Assembly: GCA_965263045.1 (NCBI GenBank)
Contig: CBDHGK010000041.1
Coordinates: 2,914,001-2,978,000, forward strand
Direction of reading: 5' to 3'
From: G963664115 sp965263045
GTDB lineage: Bacteria > Acidobacteriota > Terriglobia > 20CM-2-55-15
Length of the DNA stretch: 64,000 nucleotides
Position numbers and translations under genes: made by a program. Shown here in pieces: positions 62,450 through 64,000 of this stretch (positions are counted from its first letter, which is position 1; the number at the start of each line of letters is the position of its first letter). The notes under the pieces are model-generated. The model saw only the letters and a program-made list of their open reading frames with translations, made no database searches and was not told where the DNA came from.

Positions 62450-62974
62450 ATGCAAGAAGTGACGACTTATTATCTTGAAATGACGGAGCCCGATGAACTG
62501 CGTCCAGCCTCAAAGGAGTTCGACAACTTCGAGATCGAACGTGTGTCAGTTCCCAATCCCGGGTTAAACCGCTCGCTTTATCAGTCGGTCGGTTCGCAGT
62601 GGAAGTGGACCGACAGGTTAGCGTGGACGCTTGAGCGGTGGCGAGAATGGGTGGAGAGAGACGAGCTGCAGACCTAGGTTGCCCGTGTTGACCAAGAGAC
62701 GGGTGGTTATTTCGAACTTGAGCTTCAGGTTGGCAGGAACGTCGAAATAGCTTACTTGGGGCTCCTGTCGAACTTCATCGGTCGCGGCTTTGGCAGTCTG
62801 CTGTTGACAGAGGCTATTCGTCGCGCCTGGGCGATGGGTGCCGCCAAAGTTTGGGTCCACACATGTACGCTAGACCATCCGCGAGCCTTAGCAAATTACA
62901 AAGCTCGTGGCATGCGTGTGTATCGGGTTGAGAACGGTTCACCCAGTTCCGGTATTCAGTCGGTTGAAGCATAG
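62450..62974 (+). pseudogene. GNAT acetyltransferase gene with in-frame amber codon
   Basis: The frame reads MQEVTTYYLEMTEPDELRP...FEIERVSVPNPGLNRSLYQSVGSQWKWTDRLAWTLERWREWVERDELQT, then TAG at 62675-62677, and continues in the same frame VARVDQETGGYFELELQVGRNVEIAYLGLLSNFIGRGFGSLLLTEAI..., a GNAT fold with the acetyl-CoA loop IGRGFGSLLL. In the family the interrupted position is Trp, so TGG to TAG is the probable mutation. The IS91-type copy 3 ends in the first base of the ATG, removing its native upstream region. I consider it a pseudogene. The residual protein ends VWVHTCTLDHPRALANYKARGMRVYRVE. Confidence 0.8.
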
Positions 62975-63358
62975 TCCGGACGGTGTAGCCGTAAATCCGG
63001 CGCAGTGTCGGCGTTGCTAACGGGCCATGGTCCCTACATTGGCCTGTAGCGAGAGCAATCCCACAAAACCGACTAATAGGGTCTCAGAAGTCGGCTTCGG
63101 TGAAGTTGGACTGAGTCCGATACCGGGACGTGGCGGATTAGTAGCGAGTAGTCGCCTAGTGTTTAGGAATCCGTGTTCTGACTTCTTGCGGAAGCCACCT
63201 GGCCTTATAACCACCTACGCTTCCCTTTATTGCCGGACAATCTGGTGGAGCAATCCACATTTCCGTATCAGCAATACAGGCATGTGAATTTTCGCGGGTC
63301 CACCCAGGAGCTATTGGGACGGGTCTTCGGAGGTAAGACAGGGGGAGTCAGGGATAGC
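62975..63358. other. intergenic, no supported gene
   Basis: About 380 bases between the GNAT pseudogene and the convergent cupin gene. No recognisable feature. Confidence 0.4.
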
Positions 63359-63790
63359 CTACGGCTCCCGCAGCCAGGTCGCACGAATTCCAGCTGACTC
63401 CCCACCGGGTACCCAGATCACCAGGGTCTTGGTCGGTTGATCTCCCGGAACCTTGTGAACGACTTCGTCACCGGCATGGACGAAGCCTGCCATCCCCGGT
63501 GTCAGGATATGGCTTGTGCCGTTGACTATGTGTTCGAGGACACCCTCAACCACGTAGAAGATCTCCAATGAACCGTGGGCGTGAGAGACCGATTCGGTTC
63601 CTGCCTGGAAGACCATCTCACCAACTTCAACATCACTCGTTCCAAGATTGCTCTCATCAAGCAGGACGCGCAGAACCGTGCCGCTGGGGGCAACATACGC
63701 GGCACTGGGTGACGCAGACTGGGACAGTGCAGAGGAAGCAGATAAAACCAGGGTGAGTAAGGATAGGGTAATGGCGATTCGATTCAGCAC
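63359..63790 (-). CDS. exported cupin-domain protein
   Basis: This 143-residue protein has a signal peptide (LNRIAITLSLLTLVLSASSALSQ) and a single cupin-2 barrel. The motif ESVSHAHGSLEIFYVVEGVLEHIVNG gives cupin motif 1 with two His and the Glu, and AGFVHAGDEVVHKVPGDQPTKTLVIWVPGG gives motif 2 with the third His. A metal site is likely. The function is not specified by sequence; exported cupins of this size often bind small ligands or act as isomerases or dioxygenases. GGGAG lies ~9 bases before the ATG. Confidence 0.88.
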   Translation of the reverse strand: MLNRIAITLSLLTLVLSASSALSQSASPSAAYVAPSGTVLRVLLDESNLGTSDVEVGEMVFQAGTESVSHAHGSLEIFYVVEGVLEHIVNGTSHILTPGMAGFVHAGDEVVHKVPGDQPTKTLVIWVPGGESAGIRATWLREP

Positions 63791-63975
63791 AAGTGACTCC
63801 CTTAGATTTGACTCATTCCGTAAGGCGTGAAGGTCCTTGCGATCACGGAACGGGTACCCGTTCCTTCAGTTCTTTCATCGAAGCTGCCCACACACAACTC
63901 ATTGATCCAGTACGATCAGTTGACCACGTACACCTTCCACGTAACCCGTCGTGTGCACATCGACGTAAAGATTTC

Positions 63976-64000
63976 GAGTCAAGCCCATTCTTAGTTGAAA
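63976..64000 (-). mobile_element. end of a second IS256-family element
   Basis: GAGTCAAGCCCATTCTTAG and the bases after it match the complement of the right end of the IS256 element at 46525-47965 exactly. The element runs off the window to the right and should be transcribed on the minus strand. Confidence 0.85.

Larger units (their letters stand above)
59942..62450 (-). mobile_element. IS91-type element with tyrosine recombinase, copy 3 (minus)
   Basis: 2509 bp. Same ends as copies 1 and 2; inverted repeats at 62410-62450 and 60021-60061; tail 59942-60020. By eye it differs from copy 1 only at 60740 (T for C at 44757), changing one Val to Ile in the transposase. Its right boundary base is the A of the ATG of the GNAT gene. 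Confidence 0.93.

Noticed and set aside
62675..62677. Amber codon in the GNAT gene read as suppressed or recoded
   Set aside because: No pyrrolysine context, and the Trp position suggests a simple TGG-to-TAG change next to a fresh IS insertion.

Overview
The window looks like a chromosomal segment of a Gram-negative soil or sediment bacterium, most likely Acidobacteriota. That assignment is an inference. It rests on a PadR regulator directly upstream of a duplicated MacB/FtsX-type permease with no ATPase (the acidobacterial ADOP arrangement), an Oar-like TonB-dependent outer-membrane protein, many exported hydrolases ending in family-typical motifs, and many signal peptides and lipoboxes. No rRNA, tRNA or CRISPR array was seen.

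Layout. 1-6.9 kb: decayed DNA (an IS110-type transposase remnant and two ComM C-terminal scraps 6.4 kb apart) around an exported unknown, an exported metallo-beta-lactamase (MBL) fold enzyme, DUF6526, DinB and an ArsR-SRPBCC fusion. 6.9-15.1 kb: a CaCA-type exchanger, another exported MBL enzyme, a tight three-gene operon (BNR propeller, MoaD-like protein, SRAP/YedK), a 273-bp MITE, and a secreted hydrolase followed by a PQQ quinoprotein. 15.3-17.1 kb: a PII-Amt ammonium operon. 17.4-25.4 kb: a lipoprotein dipeptidase, an MBL gene broken by a 62-bp insertion, an UlaG-like MBL lipoprotein, and a DUF169-molybdopterin oxidoreductase pair. 25.6-34.3 kb: an outer-membrane barrel and a thioredoxin-TPR protein, then a MoxR/Bat operon (TPR, VWA, MoxR, DUF58, BatD-like, VWA) followed by a run of strong hairpins. 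34.6-43.6 kb: large alpha/beta hydrolase, amidohydrolase lipoprotein, TonB-dependent receptor, NHL lyase-like protein and a ModA-like binding protein.

43.9-64.0 kb is an insertion-sequence-rich zone. It holds three equal-length (2509 bp), almost identical copies of an unusual element. Each carries a tyrosine recombinase and an IS91-type HUH transposase whose start and stop codons overlap, 41-bp imperfect inverted repeats, and a conserved 79-bp tail outside one repeat. One copy truncates a DsbA-type gene and another sits on the start codon of a GNAT gene that also carries a nonsense codon. The zone also holds a complete IS256-type element with a target duplication, the end of a second one at the window edge, an IS1380-type transposase, and three copies of a 50-bp palindromic repeat, two of which abut IS ends. 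Host genes surviving here are PadR-ADOP, a SpoIIAA/STAS-like protein with DinB, an ECF sigma factor with a SnoaL-like tail, bioA and a cupin.

The common theme of the host genes is secreted degradation and oxidation (MBL enzymes, amidohydrolase, dipeptidase, hydrolases, quinoprotein, molybdoenzyme) plus ammonium uptake and envelope-stress functions. The most unusual items are the IS91/recombinase element, the PII protein with Phe at position 51, the MoaD-like protein with a tail after its Gly-Gly, and the hairpin cluster after the Bat operon.
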